Positions 52,408 to 61,236 of a stretch of 64,000 nucleotides of DNA are shown one piece after another. Both the position numbers and the translations under genes were made by a program. Position 1 is the stretch's first letter, and each line of letters starts with the position of its first letter. The stretch lies in the NCBI RefSeq assembly GCF_001742165.1, contig NZ_CP016443.1, positions 1,860,001-1,924,000 of the forward strand, in the 5' to 3' direction. The DNA comes from Burkholderia stabilis. Its GTDB lineage: Bacteria; Pseudomonadota; Gammaproteobacteria; Burkholderiales; Burkholderiaceae. The notes under the pieces are model-generated. The model had not been told where the DNA came from. It saw only the letters and a program-made list of their open reading frames with translations, and made no database searches.

Positions 52408-54702
52408 TTATTGCACCTGGCTGCGCAGCGTCTTCGCGGCGGCGACCATGTTCGTCAGCGCCGGAATCACTTCCGCCCACTGGCGCGTCTTCAGGCCGCA
52501 GTCCGGGTTCACCCACAGACGTTCCGCCGGAATCCGCTCGGCCGCCTTCTGCATCAGGCCGACGATGTGATCCTGCGTCGGGATGTTCGGCGAATGGATG
52601 TCGTACACGCCCGGCCCGATCTCGTTCGGATACTTGAAGCTGTCGAACGCGTCGAGCAGCTCCATGTCCGAGCGCGACGTCTCGATCGTGATCACGTCCG
52701 CATCCATGTCGGCGATCGACGCGATGATGTCGTTGAACTCCGAATAGCACATGTGCGTGTGGATCTGCGTATCGTCCTGCACGCCGTTCGCGGTGATGCG
52801 GAACGATTCGACCGCCCAGCGCAGGTACTCGCCCCATTGCGCTCGGCGCAGCGGCAGCCCTTCGCGCAACGCGGCCTCGTCGATCTGGATCACGCGCACG
52901 CCGGCCTTCTCGAGGTCGAGCACTTCCTCGCGGATCGCGAGCGCGAGCTGGTAGCACGACACCGAGCGCGGCTGGTCGTCACGGACGAACGACCAGTTCA
53001 GGATCGTCACCGGGCCGGTCAGCATGCCCTTCATCGGCTTGTTCGTCAGCGACTGCGCATACGTGATCCATTCGACGGTCATTGCCTTCGGGCGGCTGAT
53101 GTCGCCGAACAGGATCGGCGGCTTCACGCAGCGCGAACCGTACGACTGCACCCAGCCGAACTGGCTGAATGCGTACCCGTCGAGCTGTTCGCCGAAGTAT
53201 TCGACCATGTCGTTGCGCTCGGCTTCACCGTGCACAAGCACGTCGAGTTCGAGCGATTCCTGTTCGCGGACGCTGCGCTCGATCTCGGCCTGCATCGCCG
53301 CGCGGTAGCCGGTTTCGTCCAGCGCGCCGGCCTTGAACTGGCTGCGCGCCTGGCGGATTTCGGCGGTCTGCGGGAACGAGCCGATCGTCGTCGTCGGGAA
53401 GGCCGGCAGGTTCAGTCGCGCCGACTGCTTCGGCGCGCGCTGCGTGTACGGGCTCGCGCGGTTGCCGAGCGGCGCGTCGATGCGCGCGATAGCCGCCTTC
53501 ACCGCCGGGTTGTTCACGCGCGGCGAGCGGCGGCGCGAGTCGATCGCGGCGGCGTTCGCGGCGAGCGCGTCGGCCACCTTGCCGCGGCCTTCGTTCAGTG
53601 CCGCCGCGAGCACCTTCAATTCGTCGAGCTTCTGCAGCGCGAACGCGAGCCACGAACGGATCTCCGCATCGAGCTTCTCCTCGCTCGCGAGATCGACCGG
53701 CACGTGCAGCAGCGAGCACGACGGGGCGAGCCACAGGCGATCGCCGAGTTGCTTCGCGAGCGGTTCGAGCCAGTCGAGCGTCGCGTTCAGGTCCGTCTTC
53801 CAGATGTTGCGGCCGTTGATCGCGCCCACCGACAGCACGCGCTCGGCCGGCAGTTCACGCACCAGCGCGTGCACTTCGTCGCGCGCGTTGATCGCGTCGA
53901 CATGCAGGCCGTCGACCGGCAGCGAGCTTGCGAGCGTCAGGTTGTCCTGAAGCTGGCCGAAGTACGTCGCGAGCAGCAGCTTGATGCGGCGCGTCTCCAG
54001 CGCCGCATACGCGGTGCGGAATGCCTGGCGCCATTCGGCGTCGAGTTCGGTCACGAGGATCGGTTCGTCGATCTGCACCCACTCGACGCCTTGCGCGGTC
54101 AGCGTGTCGAGCAGCGCGCCGTACACCGGCAGCAGCTTCGGCAGCAGCGCGAGGCGATCCGAATCGTCCTTCGACTTGCCGAGCCACAGGTACGTCACCG
54201 GGCCGATGATCACCGGTTTAGCGTTCACGCCCTGCACCTTCGCCTCGGCCAGTTGCTGCAGCAGGCGCGACGGGTCGAGCGAGAAATTCGTGTCGGCGTG
54301 GAATTCCGGGACGATGTAGTGGTAGTTCGTGTCGAACCACTTCGTCATTTCACCGGCCGCGACGCCGCCGCAGCACGCCGCATGCTCTTCCGCGGACTGC
54401 GCCGAGCGGCCGCGCGCGACGCGGAAATAGTTGTCGAGCGCATCGCCGTGGAAGTCCTGCACGCGCTTCGGCAGGTTGCCGAGCGTGAAGCTCATGTCGA
54501 GCACCTGGTCGTAGAACGCGAAATCGCCGATCGGCGCGAGATCCAGGCCACGCTGATCGTTCCAGTGACGCGCGCGCAGGTCCGCGCCGAGCGCCTTCAG
54601 TTCGTCGCGCGACGATTCGCCTTTCCAGTAGCGTTCGAGACCGAACTTGAGTTCGCGCTTCGCGCCGATGCGCGGGAAACCGAGGTTGTGTGTCGTGACC
54701 AT
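52408..54702 (-). CDS. metE: Cobalamin-independent methionine synthase
   Basis: A 764-residue enzyme that methylates homocysteine using methyltetrahydrofolate triglutamate. The N-terminal half starts [15 protein letters not shown]. The C-terminal catalytic half carries [14 protein letters not shown] (~440), the zinc site HTHMCYSEF (~650), a Glu in VITIETSRS (~672) and NPDCGLKTR (~735). Full length for MetE. It is divergent from a LysR gene that is almost certainly metR, with overlapping inverted repeats in the 128-bp gap. Confidence 0.97.
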   Translation of the reverse strand: MVTTHNLGFPRIGAKRELKFGLERYWKGESSRDELKALGADLRARHWNDQRGLDLAPIGDFAFYDQVLDMSFTLGNLPKRVQDFHGDALDNYFRVARGRSAQSAEEHAACCGGVAAGEMTKWFDTNYHYIVPEFHADTNFSLDPSRLLQQLAEAKVQGVNAKPVIIGPVTYLWLGKSKDDSDRLALLPKLLPVYGALLDTLTAQGVEWVQIDEPILVTELDAEWRQAFRTAYAALETRRIKLLLATYFGQLQDNLTLASSLPVDGLHVDAINARDEVHALVRELPAERVLSVGAINGRNIWKTDLNATLDWLEPLAKQLGDRLWLAPSCSLLHVPVDLASEEKLDAEIRSWLAFALQKLDELKVLAAALNEGRGKVADALAANAAAIDSRRRSPRVNNPAVKAAIARIDAPLGNRASPYTQRAPKQSARLNLPAFPTTTIGSFPQTAEIRQARSQFKAGALDETGYRAAMQAEIERSVREQESLELDVLVHGEAERNDMVEYFGEQLDGYAFSQFGWVQSYGSRCVKPPILFGDISRPKAMTVEWITYAQSLTNKPMKGMLTGPVTILNWSFVRDDQPRSVSCYQLALAIREEVLDLEKAGVRVIQIDEAALREGLPLRRAQWGEYLRWAVESFRITANGVQDDTQIHTHMCYSEFNDIIASIADMDADVITIETSRSDMELLDAFDSFKYPNEIGPGVYDIHSPNIPTQDHIVGLMQKAAERIPAERLWVNPDCGLKTRQWAEVIPALTNMVAAAKTLRSQVQ

Positions 54703-54750
54703 GAGGCTGCCGTCCAGAAAGAAATTGAAGATCCGGCAGCCATCATAGGG

Positions 54751-54785
54751 ATTTCAAACCATGAAATAAAATGGCATTATTTCAT
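54751..54785. promoter_or_regulatory. Overlapping inverted repeats, candidate MetR operator
   Basis: Three half-sites alternate: ATTTCA (54751-54756), TGAAAT (54762-54767) and ATTTCA (54779-54784). The first two form ATTTCA-N5-TGAAAT; the last two lie in the larger 9-bp palindrome at 54761-54769 and 54777-54785. Known MetR sites are TGAA-N5-TTCA, so the geometry here is related but not identical. Confidence 0.55.
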
Positions 54786-54830
54786 TCATCCATTAAATTT
54801 GTTCATGCATCTGTTGCGCGAGCGATATCC

Positions 54831-55739
54831 ATGCTGGAACGATTCCATCTCGTCGTCATTCGTGAAGTCGAGCGCCAGGGCTCGCTGACCGCGGCCGCCA
54901 ATGCGCTGCACCTCACGCAATCGGCGCTCAGCCATACCGTCAGGAAAATCGAGCAGCAGCTCGGCACGCCGATCTGGGACCGGGAAGGGCGCGGCCTGCG
55001 GCTCACGCAAGGCGGGCAGTATCTGCTGAAGCTCGCGAACCGGCTGCTGCCGCAGTTCGAGCTCGCCGAGGAGCGGATGAAGCAGTACGCGAAAGGCGAG
55101 CGCGGCACGCTGCGTATCGGGATGGAGTGCCACCCGTGCTACCAGTGGCTGCTGAAGGTCGTGTCGCCGTACCTGTCACGCTGGCCCGACGTCGACGTGG
55201 ACGTGAAGCAGCGTTTCCAGTTCGGCGGCATCGGCGCGCTGTTCGGCTATGACATCGACGTACTCGTGACGCCCGACCCGCTGAACAAGCCGGGCCTGCG
55301 TTTCGATCCCGTGTTCGACTACGAGCAGGTGCTGGTGGTCGCGGATGCACACCGCCTCGCGAATGCCGACTACGTGACGCCCGAGCAGCTGATCGACGAA
55401 ATCCTGATCACCTATCCGGTCGAAACCGACCGGCTCGACATCTACAACCAGTTCCTGACGCCGGCCGGCATCGTGCCAAGGCGGCACAAGTCGATCGAGA
55501 CGACCGACATCATGCTGCAGATGGTGGCGAGCGGGCGCGGCGTGGCCGCGCTGCCGAGATGGCTTGCCGACGAATACGCGGACCGGATGCCGGTCGTGCC
55601 GGTCAAGCTCGGCAAGAAGGGAATCGCGAAGCAGATCTTCCTCGGCATCCGCGAAGCGGATGCGTCGATCGACTATCTGGCCGCGTTCGTCGCGCTGGCG
55701 CGCGAATCGACGTGGAGCGCGCCGCGCATGCTGCGTTAG
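54831..55739 (+). CDS. metR: MetR, LysR-type activator of methionine genes
   Basis: A 302-residue LysR regulator with the MetR-type N-terminus MLERFHLVVIREVERQGSLT and HTH block LTQSALSHTVRKIEQQLG. The effector domain includes HPCYQWLLKVVSPYL and FGGIGALFGYDIDVLVTPDP, typical of MetR, which uses homocysteine as co-inducer. Divergent from metE, the standard arrangement. The ATG at 54831 is the start that begins with the conserved helix. Confidence 0.94.
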   Translation: MLERFHLVVIREVERQGSLTAAANALHLTQSALSHTVRKIEQQLGTPIWDREGRGLRLTQGGQYLLKLANRLLPQFELAEERMKQYAKGERGTLRIGMECHPCYQWLLKVVSPYLSRWPDVDVDVKQRFQFGGIGALFGYDIDVLVTPDPLNKPGLRFDPVFDYEQVLVVADAHRLANADYVTPEQLIDEILITYPVETDRLDIYNQFLTPAGIVPRRHKSIETTDIMLQMVASGRGVAALPRWLADEYADRMPVVPVKLGKKGIAKQIFLGIREADASIDYLAAFVALARESTWSAPRMLR

Positions 55740-55745
55740 GGCTCA

Positions 55746-55792
55746 GGCCCTGTTCACGCGAATATCGGGCTTGCGATCGGCGTGAACGGGCC
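55746..55792. terminator. Bidirectional terminator-like hairpin (metR / cbtA)
   Basis: A 13-bp stem with one bulged T (55746-55759 with 55780-55792) lies between the convergent metR and cbtA genes. The loop is 20 nt and no long T-run follows. Confidence 0.45.
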
Positions 55793-55819
55793 CCCGGGTG
55801 CACCCGTTTGCAATACGCG

Positions 55820-56554
55820 TCAGGCGGCGTGCATGCCGATGCGTTCGCCGCGCTCGACCCACGCGCCGAACAACAGGCCGATCGTCGTCCACATGATCAC
55901 CTGCATGCCGATGGCCGCGACGCGAAACTTCCACAGCAAGGCAGCCGGGAACGCGGCCGGCACTTCGTTGATCGACGGCAGCCCGAGCTGCACCGCCGCG
56001 ATGATCGCGACGAACACGAGGCCCGCCACGATCGACGCGTTCCATTGGCCGAGCTTCGCGAGCAGATGGCGGCGCACGCTGACCGAGAACACCATCGTCG
56101 CGATCGAGATCGCGATCATCAGGAAGAACAGGCCCGTGCGATAGCCGATCGTGTCGGGGTCGCCAACCGACGGCGGATTGGCCGGGTACTTGATGTTCGG
56201 CACGATCACGAGCGCGACGAACGCCGCGAGCGCGAGCCACGCGGCCAGCGGCCGCGCCGGGAGGCGGCTGCCTCGTCCGTAGGCAAACGCGAAGACCAGC
56301 GAAAACAACCCGCCGAATGCCGCGCCGTAGGTCACGACACCCGTCAGCAGGCCGAGGCCGGCCTGCGTGTGGCGGCTGACCAGCTCGACCTCGTGATCGT
56401 GCCCGTGCTCGTCGCTCTTGGCGGCATCGCGCTGTTCTTCGAAGGAAATTGCCTGATCGACTTGCGGTTCGCCGACGATTTTCGCGAAACCGAACGTGAG
56501 GAGGCCCGCGGCGATGCCTGCGAGCATCCCGCGCATGAGCAGCTTTCCGACCAT
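55820..56554 (-). CDS. cbtA: Cobalt transporter subunit CbtA
   Basis: A 244-residue inner-membrane protein with about five hydrophobic segments. A His-rich acidic loop (DEHGHDHEVELVSRH, ~50-65) is a likely metal-binding region. The N-terminal LLMRGMLAGIAAGLLTFGFAK is typical of CbtA. CbtA and CbtB form a predicted cobalt uptake system known mainly from B12-riboswitch-controlled operons. It lies 13 bp after cbtB and in the same transcript. Confidence 0.9.
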   Translation of the reverse strand: MVGKLLMRGMLAGIAAGLLTFGFAKIVGEPQVDQAISFEEQRDAAKSDEHGHDHEVELVSRHTQAGLGLLTGVVTYGAAFGGLFSLVFAFAYGRGSRLPARPLAAWLALAAFVALVIVPNIKYPANPPSVGDPDTIGYRTGLFFLMIAISIATMVFSVSVRRHLLAKLGQWNASIVAGLVFVAIIAAVQLGLPSINEVPAAFPAALLWKFRVAAIGMQVIMWTTIGLLFGAWVERGERIGMHAA

Positions 56555-56567
56555 CGTGTTCTCCGCG

Positions 56568-56777
56568 TCAGTGGCAGGGAAAGCCGAGCAGATGGCGGCC
56601 GTCGTGGACGAATTCGTGGACGTACATGCCCGGCACGAGCGACGTCGCGCCTTGTTCCGCGCCGACGAAATAGAGTGCGAGCAGCAGGATCAGGCCGACG
56701 AATACGGCCCACGGCAACAGCTCACGTACGGGGATGGGTGCCGGCACGACGACCGGCTTCAGCACTGCTTCGCTCAT
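56568..56777 (-). CDS. cbtB: Cobalt transporter subunit CbtB
   Basis: A 69-residue one-TM protein. The membrane segment LLPWAVFVGLILLLALYFVG covers ~20-39. The C-terminal tail MYVHEFVHDGRHLLGFPCH carries four His and a Cys, the cobalt-binding signature of CbtB. First gene of the cbtBA operon, directly downstream of the cobalamin riboswitch. Confidence 0.93.
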   Translation of the reverse strand: MSEAVLKPVVVPAPIPVRELLPWAVFVGLILLLALYFVGAEQGATSLVPGMYVHEFVHDGRHLLGFPCH

Positions 56778-56821
56778 GGATGCACCTCAGGGGAATCGCG
56801 CCCCGACAAATGTTGGATGGG

Positions 56822-56910
56822 TACGAAGGCAGGTCTGGCTTCCGGGATCGTGATTACCCGGTTACAGTGGCGCGACCGCACCGGATTTGCACCGGCTTCC
56901 GCGCTTCGTA
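56822..56910 (-). ncRNA. Cobalamin riboswitch (compact form) in cbtB leader
   Basis: On the minus strand the leader contains the conserved cobalamin aptamer pieces in order: GGAAGCCGGTGCAAATCC, GCCACTGTAACCGGG, and a B12-box-like AAGCCAGACCTGCC. The closing helix is clear (TACGAAG at 56910-56904 with CTTCGTA at 56828-56822). It ends ~45 nt before the cbtB start. The aptamer is short (89 nt) and its B12 box lacks about three bases present in the usual AAGCCAGGAGACCTGCC. Cobalamin binding should shut off cbtBA. Confidence 0.88.
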
Positions 56911-57002
56911 TCGAGCGGATTGTACGCGCGAACGTCCGCGTATTGAAGAAGTGATGGCCCGCGGACGACCGCCCGTCCGCTCCGGCTCTCCCGACAACCG
57001 AC

Positions 57003-57593
57003 ATGACCCTCCATGCCTCGTTGCGCCTGATTGCACACGCGTCGACCCGCGCGATGCGCACCGGCACGTTTCCCGACGACGATCCGCTCGACGCACGCGG
57101 GCTCGCCGAAGCCGCCGCGCTGCGCGATCGGTGGACGCACGCGGCCGGCGCGCTCGTGCGGTGCAGCCCTGCCCGCTGTGCGCGGCAGACCGCCGATGCA
57201 CTCGGCCTGCACGCCGAAGCCGACGACCCGCTTCGCGACATCGACTACCGCAACTGGCGAGGCAAGCGGCTGCACGATCTCGCACGCGACGTGCCGGACG
57301 CACTGGGCGCATGGATCTGCGATCCGTCCGCGTCGCCGCACGGCGGCGAATCGTTCGAAGCCGCCGCTCGCCGTGTCGGCGCATGGCTGAACGCGCTGCC
57401 GCCCGGCCGCGACGTCGTCGCGATCACGCATGCGCCGATCGTTCGCGCGGCCGTCGCGCACGTGATGAGGATGGATCTCGATGCTGCGGCGCGCATCGAC
57501 GTCGCACCGCTGTCGTGCACGATGTTCGTCGCGTCGCCGCATGGATGGACGTTGGCCACGACGCACGACGATCGGCGCGACGTCGATGCGTAA
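57003..57593 (+). CDS. Histidine-phosphatase-fold protein, degenerate RHG motif (CobC-like context)
   Basis: A 196-residue protein of the phosphoglycerate mutase-like fold. The usual first motif RHG is replaced by AHA (IAHASTRAMRTGTF, ~10-23), so the phosphate-binding Arg is missing, while the catalytic-type His remains. The other conserved pieces are present: RCSPARCARQTADALG (~53), HGGESFEAA (~118) and ITHAPIVRAAV (~142). It diverges from the B12-controlled cbtBA operon. This suggests a CobC-like alpha-ribazole phosphatase relative, possibly with altered or lost activity. Confidence 0.78.
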   Translation: MTLHASLRLIAHASTRAMRTGTFPDDDPLDARGLAEAAALRDRWTHAAGALVRCSPARCARQTADALGLHAEADDPLRDIDYRNWRGKRLHDLARDVPDALGAWICDPSASPHGGESFEAAARRVGAWLNALPPGRDVVAITHAPIVRAAVAHVMRMDLDAAARIDVAPLSCTMFVASPHGWTLATTHDDRRDVDA

Positions 57594-57727
57594 GCGTGTG
57601 GAATTGCGCGTGGAATTGCCGCCCCGGCATGCGCGATATGGATGACAAAGCGGCCGGTGTTTCACGACGCGAACGAATATCGTCCCTCGCCTTACATCAC
57701 TGTAAGACGCGCCGTTCGTCATCCCGA

Positions 57728-57745
57728 CTGTCATCAAACTGACTG
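57728..57745 (+). promoter_or_regulatory. Pho-box-like site upstream of the phosphate transporter
   Basis: CTGTCATCAAACTGACTG matches the PhoB tandem half-site pattern (CTGTCAT, 4-bp spacer, CTG repeat) with a perfect first heptamer and a weak second. It lies 51 bp before the PiT start. A perfect 14-bp palindrome CTAGCCGCGGCTAG (57746-57759) abuts it. Confidence 0.45.
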
Positions 57746-57795
57746 CTAGCCGCGGCTAGGATCGGACGCGACTCCCCCACGAGAAGACGCCCGTC

Positions 57796-59388
57796 ATGAA
57801 TCAACCTGCTTCGTCCACCGCGAACGATCGGGGCTCCGTCGAGCGCACCCGGCAGCTCGGCTATGCCGTGTTCCTGCTGGTGCTCGCGATCGGCGCCGTC
57901 TACATCGCCACGCACCTGATCGACGATCTGTCGCCGATGCGCGAAGGGTCGCTGTTCCCGTACCTGATGCTCGGCGCCGCGCTGGTGATCGCGCTCGGCT
58001 TCGAATTCGTCAACGGCTTCCACGACACCGCGAACGCGGTCGCCACCGTGATCTACACGCACTCGCTGACGCCGAACGTGGCGGTGATCTGGTCCGGCAT
58101 GTGGAACTTCCTCGGCGTGATGGTTTCGAGCGGCGCCGTCGCGTTCGGCATCCTGCAGTTGCTGCCGGTCGAGCTGATCCTGCAGGTCGGCAGCGGCTCC
58201 GGCTTCGCGATGGTGTTTGCGCTGCTGATCGCGGCGATCGTCTGGAACCTCGCGACCTGGTATTTCGGGTTGCCGTCGTCGAGCTCGCATACGCTGATCG
58301 GGTCGATCATCGGCGTCGGGCTGATGAACCAGCTGATGCACGGGCCGTCCGGCACGAGCGGCGTCGACTGGGGCCAGGCGCTGGGCGTCGGCAAGTCGCT
58401 GCTGCTCTCGCCGATCGTGGGCTTCCTGTGCGCGTCGCTGCTGCTGCTCGTGCTGAAAGCCCTCGTGCGGATTCCCGAGCTGTACAAGGAGCCGCCGAAG
58501 GACCAGCCGCCGCCGTTCTGGATTCGCTGCCTGCTGATCCTGACCTGCACGGGCGTGTCGTTCGCGCACGGTTCGAACGACGGGCAGAAAGGGATGGGCC
58601 TCATCATGCTGATCCTGATCGGCACGGTGCCGGCCGCGTACGCCCTGAACAAGGCCGTCACGCCGGCCGAGTCGCAGACCTTCGTCGCCGTCGCGAATCA
58701 GGCGGCCGCGACGTTCGCGAAGTATACGAACGGCGTCGCGCCGTCGGCGAACCCGCGCGCCGACGTCGAACACTACGTGCAGCATCGCGAACTGACGCCT
58801 GCGGTGCTGCCGGCCGTGCAGCAGCTGTCCACGTCGCTCGCAACTGCCGTGGGTTCGTCGGGCTCGATGGCCGCCGTGCCGCAGCGCGACGTCGACAACG
58901 TGCGCAACACGATGTATCTGGTGTCCGAAGCGATTCGCCTGATCGAGAAGTCGGGGCAGCCCGCGTTCGCCGCCGACGACAAGCTCGCGATCGACAACTA
59001 TCGCAAGCAGCTCGATCACGCGACCAAGTTCATTCCGACGTGGGTGAAGGTTGCCGTCGCGATCGCACTGGGCCTCGGCACGATGGTCGGCTGGAAACGG
59101 ATCGTCGTGACCGTCGGCGAGAAAATCGGCAAGCAGCATCTGACGTACGGACAGGGCGCATCGGCCGAACTCGTCGCGATGCTGACGATCGGCGCCGCCG
59201 ACATGTACGGGCTGCCCGTGTCGACGACGCACGTGCTGTCGTCGGGCGTCGCGGGCACGATGGCGGCAAACGGGTCGGGGCTGCAATGGAGCACGGTGCG
59301 CAGCCTCGTGCTCGCGTGGGTGCTGACGTTGCCGGCGTCGATCGCGCTTGCGGCAGGGCTTTACTGGTTGTTCCGGTCGCTGGCTTGA
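57796..59388 (+). CDS. pit: PiT-family inorganic phosphate transporter
   Basis: A 530-residue inner-membrane low-affinity phosphate carrier. The PiT signature repeats are GFEFVNGFHDTANAVATVIYT (~55-75) and, in the second half, the matching repeat around GASAELVAMLTIGAADMYGLPVSTTHVLSSG (key blocks GLPVSTTHVLSSGVAG). FAHGSNDGQKGMG is the conserved mid-protein motif. The large hydrophilic insert (~285-405) between the two halves is usual for long PiT proteins. Imports phosphate with a cation. A Pho-box-like site precedes it. Confidence 0.93.
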   Translation: MNQPASSTANDRGSVERTRQLGYAVFLLVLAIGAVYIATHLIDDLSPMREGSLFPYLMLGAALVIALGFEFVNGFHDTANAVATVIYTHSLTPNVAVIWSGMWNFLGVMVSSGAVAFGILQLLPVELILQVGSGSGFAMVFALLIAAIVWNLATWYFGLPSSSSHTLIGSIIGVGLMNQLMHGPSGTSGVDWGQALGVGKSLLLSPIVGFLCASLLLLVLKALVRIPELYKEPPKDQPPPFWIRCLLILTCTGVSFAHGSNDGQKGMGLIMLILIGTVPAAYALNKAVTPAESQTFVAVANQAAATFAKYTNGVAPSANPRADVEHYVQHRELTPAVLPAVQQLSTSLATAVGSSGSMAAVPQRDVDNVRNTMYLVSEAIRLIEKSGQPAFAADDKLAIDNYRKQLDHATKFIPTWVKVAVAIALGLGTMVGWKRIVVTVGEKIGKQHLTYGQGASAELVAMLTIGAADMYGLPVSTTHVLSSGVAGTMAANGSGLQWSTVRSLVLAWVLTLPASIALAAGLYWLFRSLA

Positions 59389-59688
59389 TCGGGGATACGG
59401 TGGGCGGCCGATGCTGGTCGGTCGCCTGCCGTAGAGCATTCTTCGGTCGTCTCTCTGTCTCTTCGCCTCTTCGCTTCTCCTTCCCGACACGTCGCCGAAT
59501 TCGGCGTGCCCGTGTCACATCACGAGCGTGCGGCCTCCCCCTTTCCGAATTGAAGCGCAAGATCTGGAGCGCGCCTGTACACGGAGATCGCTAGACTCGG
59601 TTCATCACTTTCATCGTGGATTCAACCGCGCGCAATGCGTCCAGAGCATGCCGTGCGGCGCCACATTGCTGACGAACGAGGTACGCCC
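59389..59688. other. Intergenic region downstream of pit
   Basis: 300 bp with no gene, repeat or clear hairpin recognised. It contains a pyrimidine-rich strand at ~59430-59485 and the presumed promoter of the 2OG oxygenase gene. Confidence 0.4.
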
Positions 59689-60432
59689 GTGAACATCGCC
59701 GACCTGCAACCTGCCGTCGACTCGCTGGACATCGCACAACGCGTCGACGCGATCGACTGGACAACCGTCGATGCCGATCTCGATCGCTACGGATGCGCGC
59801 GCGTACCGGGCCTGATCGCGGCAAGCGAGTGCGACGCGCTCGCATCGCTTTATCCGCGCGATGCGCTCTATCGTTCACGCGTCGTGATGGCGCGGCACGG
59901 ATTCGGGCGCGGCGAATACAAGTATTTCGCGTACCCGCTGCCGGCGCTCGTCGCCGGGTTGCGTACAACGCTCTACCCGCATCTCGCGCCGATCGCGAAT
60001 CGCTGGAACAAGGCACTCGGGATCGACGTCCGCTATCCGACGGAGCACGCGCCCTTCCTCGATCGCTGCCACGCGGCCGGACAGGTACGCCCGACGCCGC
60101 TGATCCTTCAATACGGCCCCGACGACTACAACTGCCTCCATCAGGATCTGTATGGCGAGCATGTCTTTCCGCTTCAGGTCGCCATCCTGCTGTCGGCGCC
60201 GGGCCGCGATTTCACGGGCGGGGAGTTCGTGTTGACGGAACAGCGGCCGCGCATGCAGTCGCGTGCGGAAGTGGTGCCGCTGACGCAAGGTGACGCGGTG
60301 ATCTTCGCCGTGCACGGCAGGCCGGTGCAGGGAACGCGCGGCGTCTATCGCGTCAACCTGCGCCACGGCGTCAGCCGGATCCGGAGCGGCCATCGCCACA
60401 CGGTCGGCATCATCTTCCATGACGCGCAGTGA
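59689..60432 (+). CDS. 2-Oxoglutarate/Fe(II)-dependent oxygenase
   Basis: A 247-residue non-haem iron oxygenase. The iron facial triad is suggested by HQD (~148-150, in NCLHQDLYGEHVFPLQ) and the distal His in NLRHGVSRIR with a following Arg in RSGHRHTVG for 2-oxoglutarate binding. It resembles the uncharacterised COG3826-type / prolyl-hydroxylase-like family. Substrate unknown. GTG at 59689 with CGAGG upstream is preferred; ATG at 59635 would add 18 residues. The repeat array begins just after its stop. Confidence 0.8.
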   Translation: MNIADLQPAVDSLDIAQRVDAIDWTTVDADLDRYGCARVPGLIAASECDALASLYPRDALYRSRVVMARHGFGRGEYKYFAYPLPALVAGLRTTLYPHLAPIANRWNKALGIDVRYPTEHAPFLDRCHAAGQVRPTPLILQYGPDDYNCLHQDLYGEHVFPLQVAILLSAPGRDFTGGEFVLTEQRPRMQSRAEVVPLTQGDAVIFAVHGRPVQGTRGVYRVNLRHGVSRIRSGHRHTVGIIFHDAQ

Positions 60433-60454
60433 CGGGAATCGGAGTGAGCGCGGC

Positions 60455-61077
60455 GCTATCGCGCCGTTCTTCGTGCGGATGGGTTCACACAGGAAACGCC
60501 CCGCGTCTGTCAAACCAATCGCGCGTCATCTATTGGGGCGCATCACGGTAGGACATCAGCTGTCGCACCGTTCCGCATGCGGATGAGTCCACGCAGGAAA
60601 CACCCCTCGCCTGTCGAGCCAATCGCATGTCATCGCTCGAGGCGCATCACGACACGACGTTAGCTATCGCGTCGCTCATGATACGGATGAGCTCACGCAA
60701 GAAACCCTGCGCCTGTCGAGCCAATCGCGCGTCATTGCCCGGGACGCATCACGGCCGGACATCAGCTGTCGCGCCATTCCTCATGTCGATGGGTTCACGC
60801 GGGAAACACCCGTGTCTGTCGAACCAATCGCATGTCATCGCTCGGGGCGCATCATGTCAGGACATCAACTGTCGCACCGTCCCTCGTGCGGATGAGTTCA
60901 CGCAAGAAACACCGTGCGTCAGCCGAACCAATCGTGTGCCATCGCTCGATGGCGCATCACGCGCCGGACATCAGCTGTCGCGCCATTCCTCATGCCGATG
61001 GGTTCGCGCAGGAAACACCTCGCCTCTGTCGAACCAATCGCGCGTCATCGCTCGAGACGCATCACCACCGGACATCA
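60455..61077. repeat. Imperfect tandem repeat array, ~104-bp units (one partial plus five full plus one partial)
   Basis: The word CCAATCG(C/T) recurs at 60515, 60619, 60721, 60824, 60928 and 61034, giving spacings of 104, 102, 103, 104 and 106 bp. The rest of each unit (GCGCATCA, GGACATCAGCTGTCGC, CGGATG.GTTCACGC, GGAAACAC) also recurs with ~10-20% differences. Spacings that are not multiples of three argue against a coding repeat. Near each unit end a hairpin can form, and its stem changes in a paired way (see findings). It fills the gap between the 2OG oxygenase and the EmrB-like exporter. Confidence 0.9.
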
Positions 61078-61236
61078 CCATGCGATCCGCTCACTTGCCC
61101 ACAACGACCCATGACGGATTTCACCTCGCGTCAGGCCACCACCGCAGCGACAACTGCTCGACGTTTCAAGTGAGCGACAGGAAACAAAAACGCTCACCCG
61201 TCACAACACAAAAGCGATTGGCGATCCGGCCTGCGT

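Noticed and set aside
51295..54888. A 1197-residue rightward open frame opposite metE
   Set aside because: It is a GC-bias shadow; the composition is Arg/Ala/Val-rich, and metE on the other strand has full family motifs.
60455..61077. CRISPR array
   Set aside because: The whole ~104-bp unit is repeated with no short conserved repeat alternating with unique spacers, and no cas genes are present.
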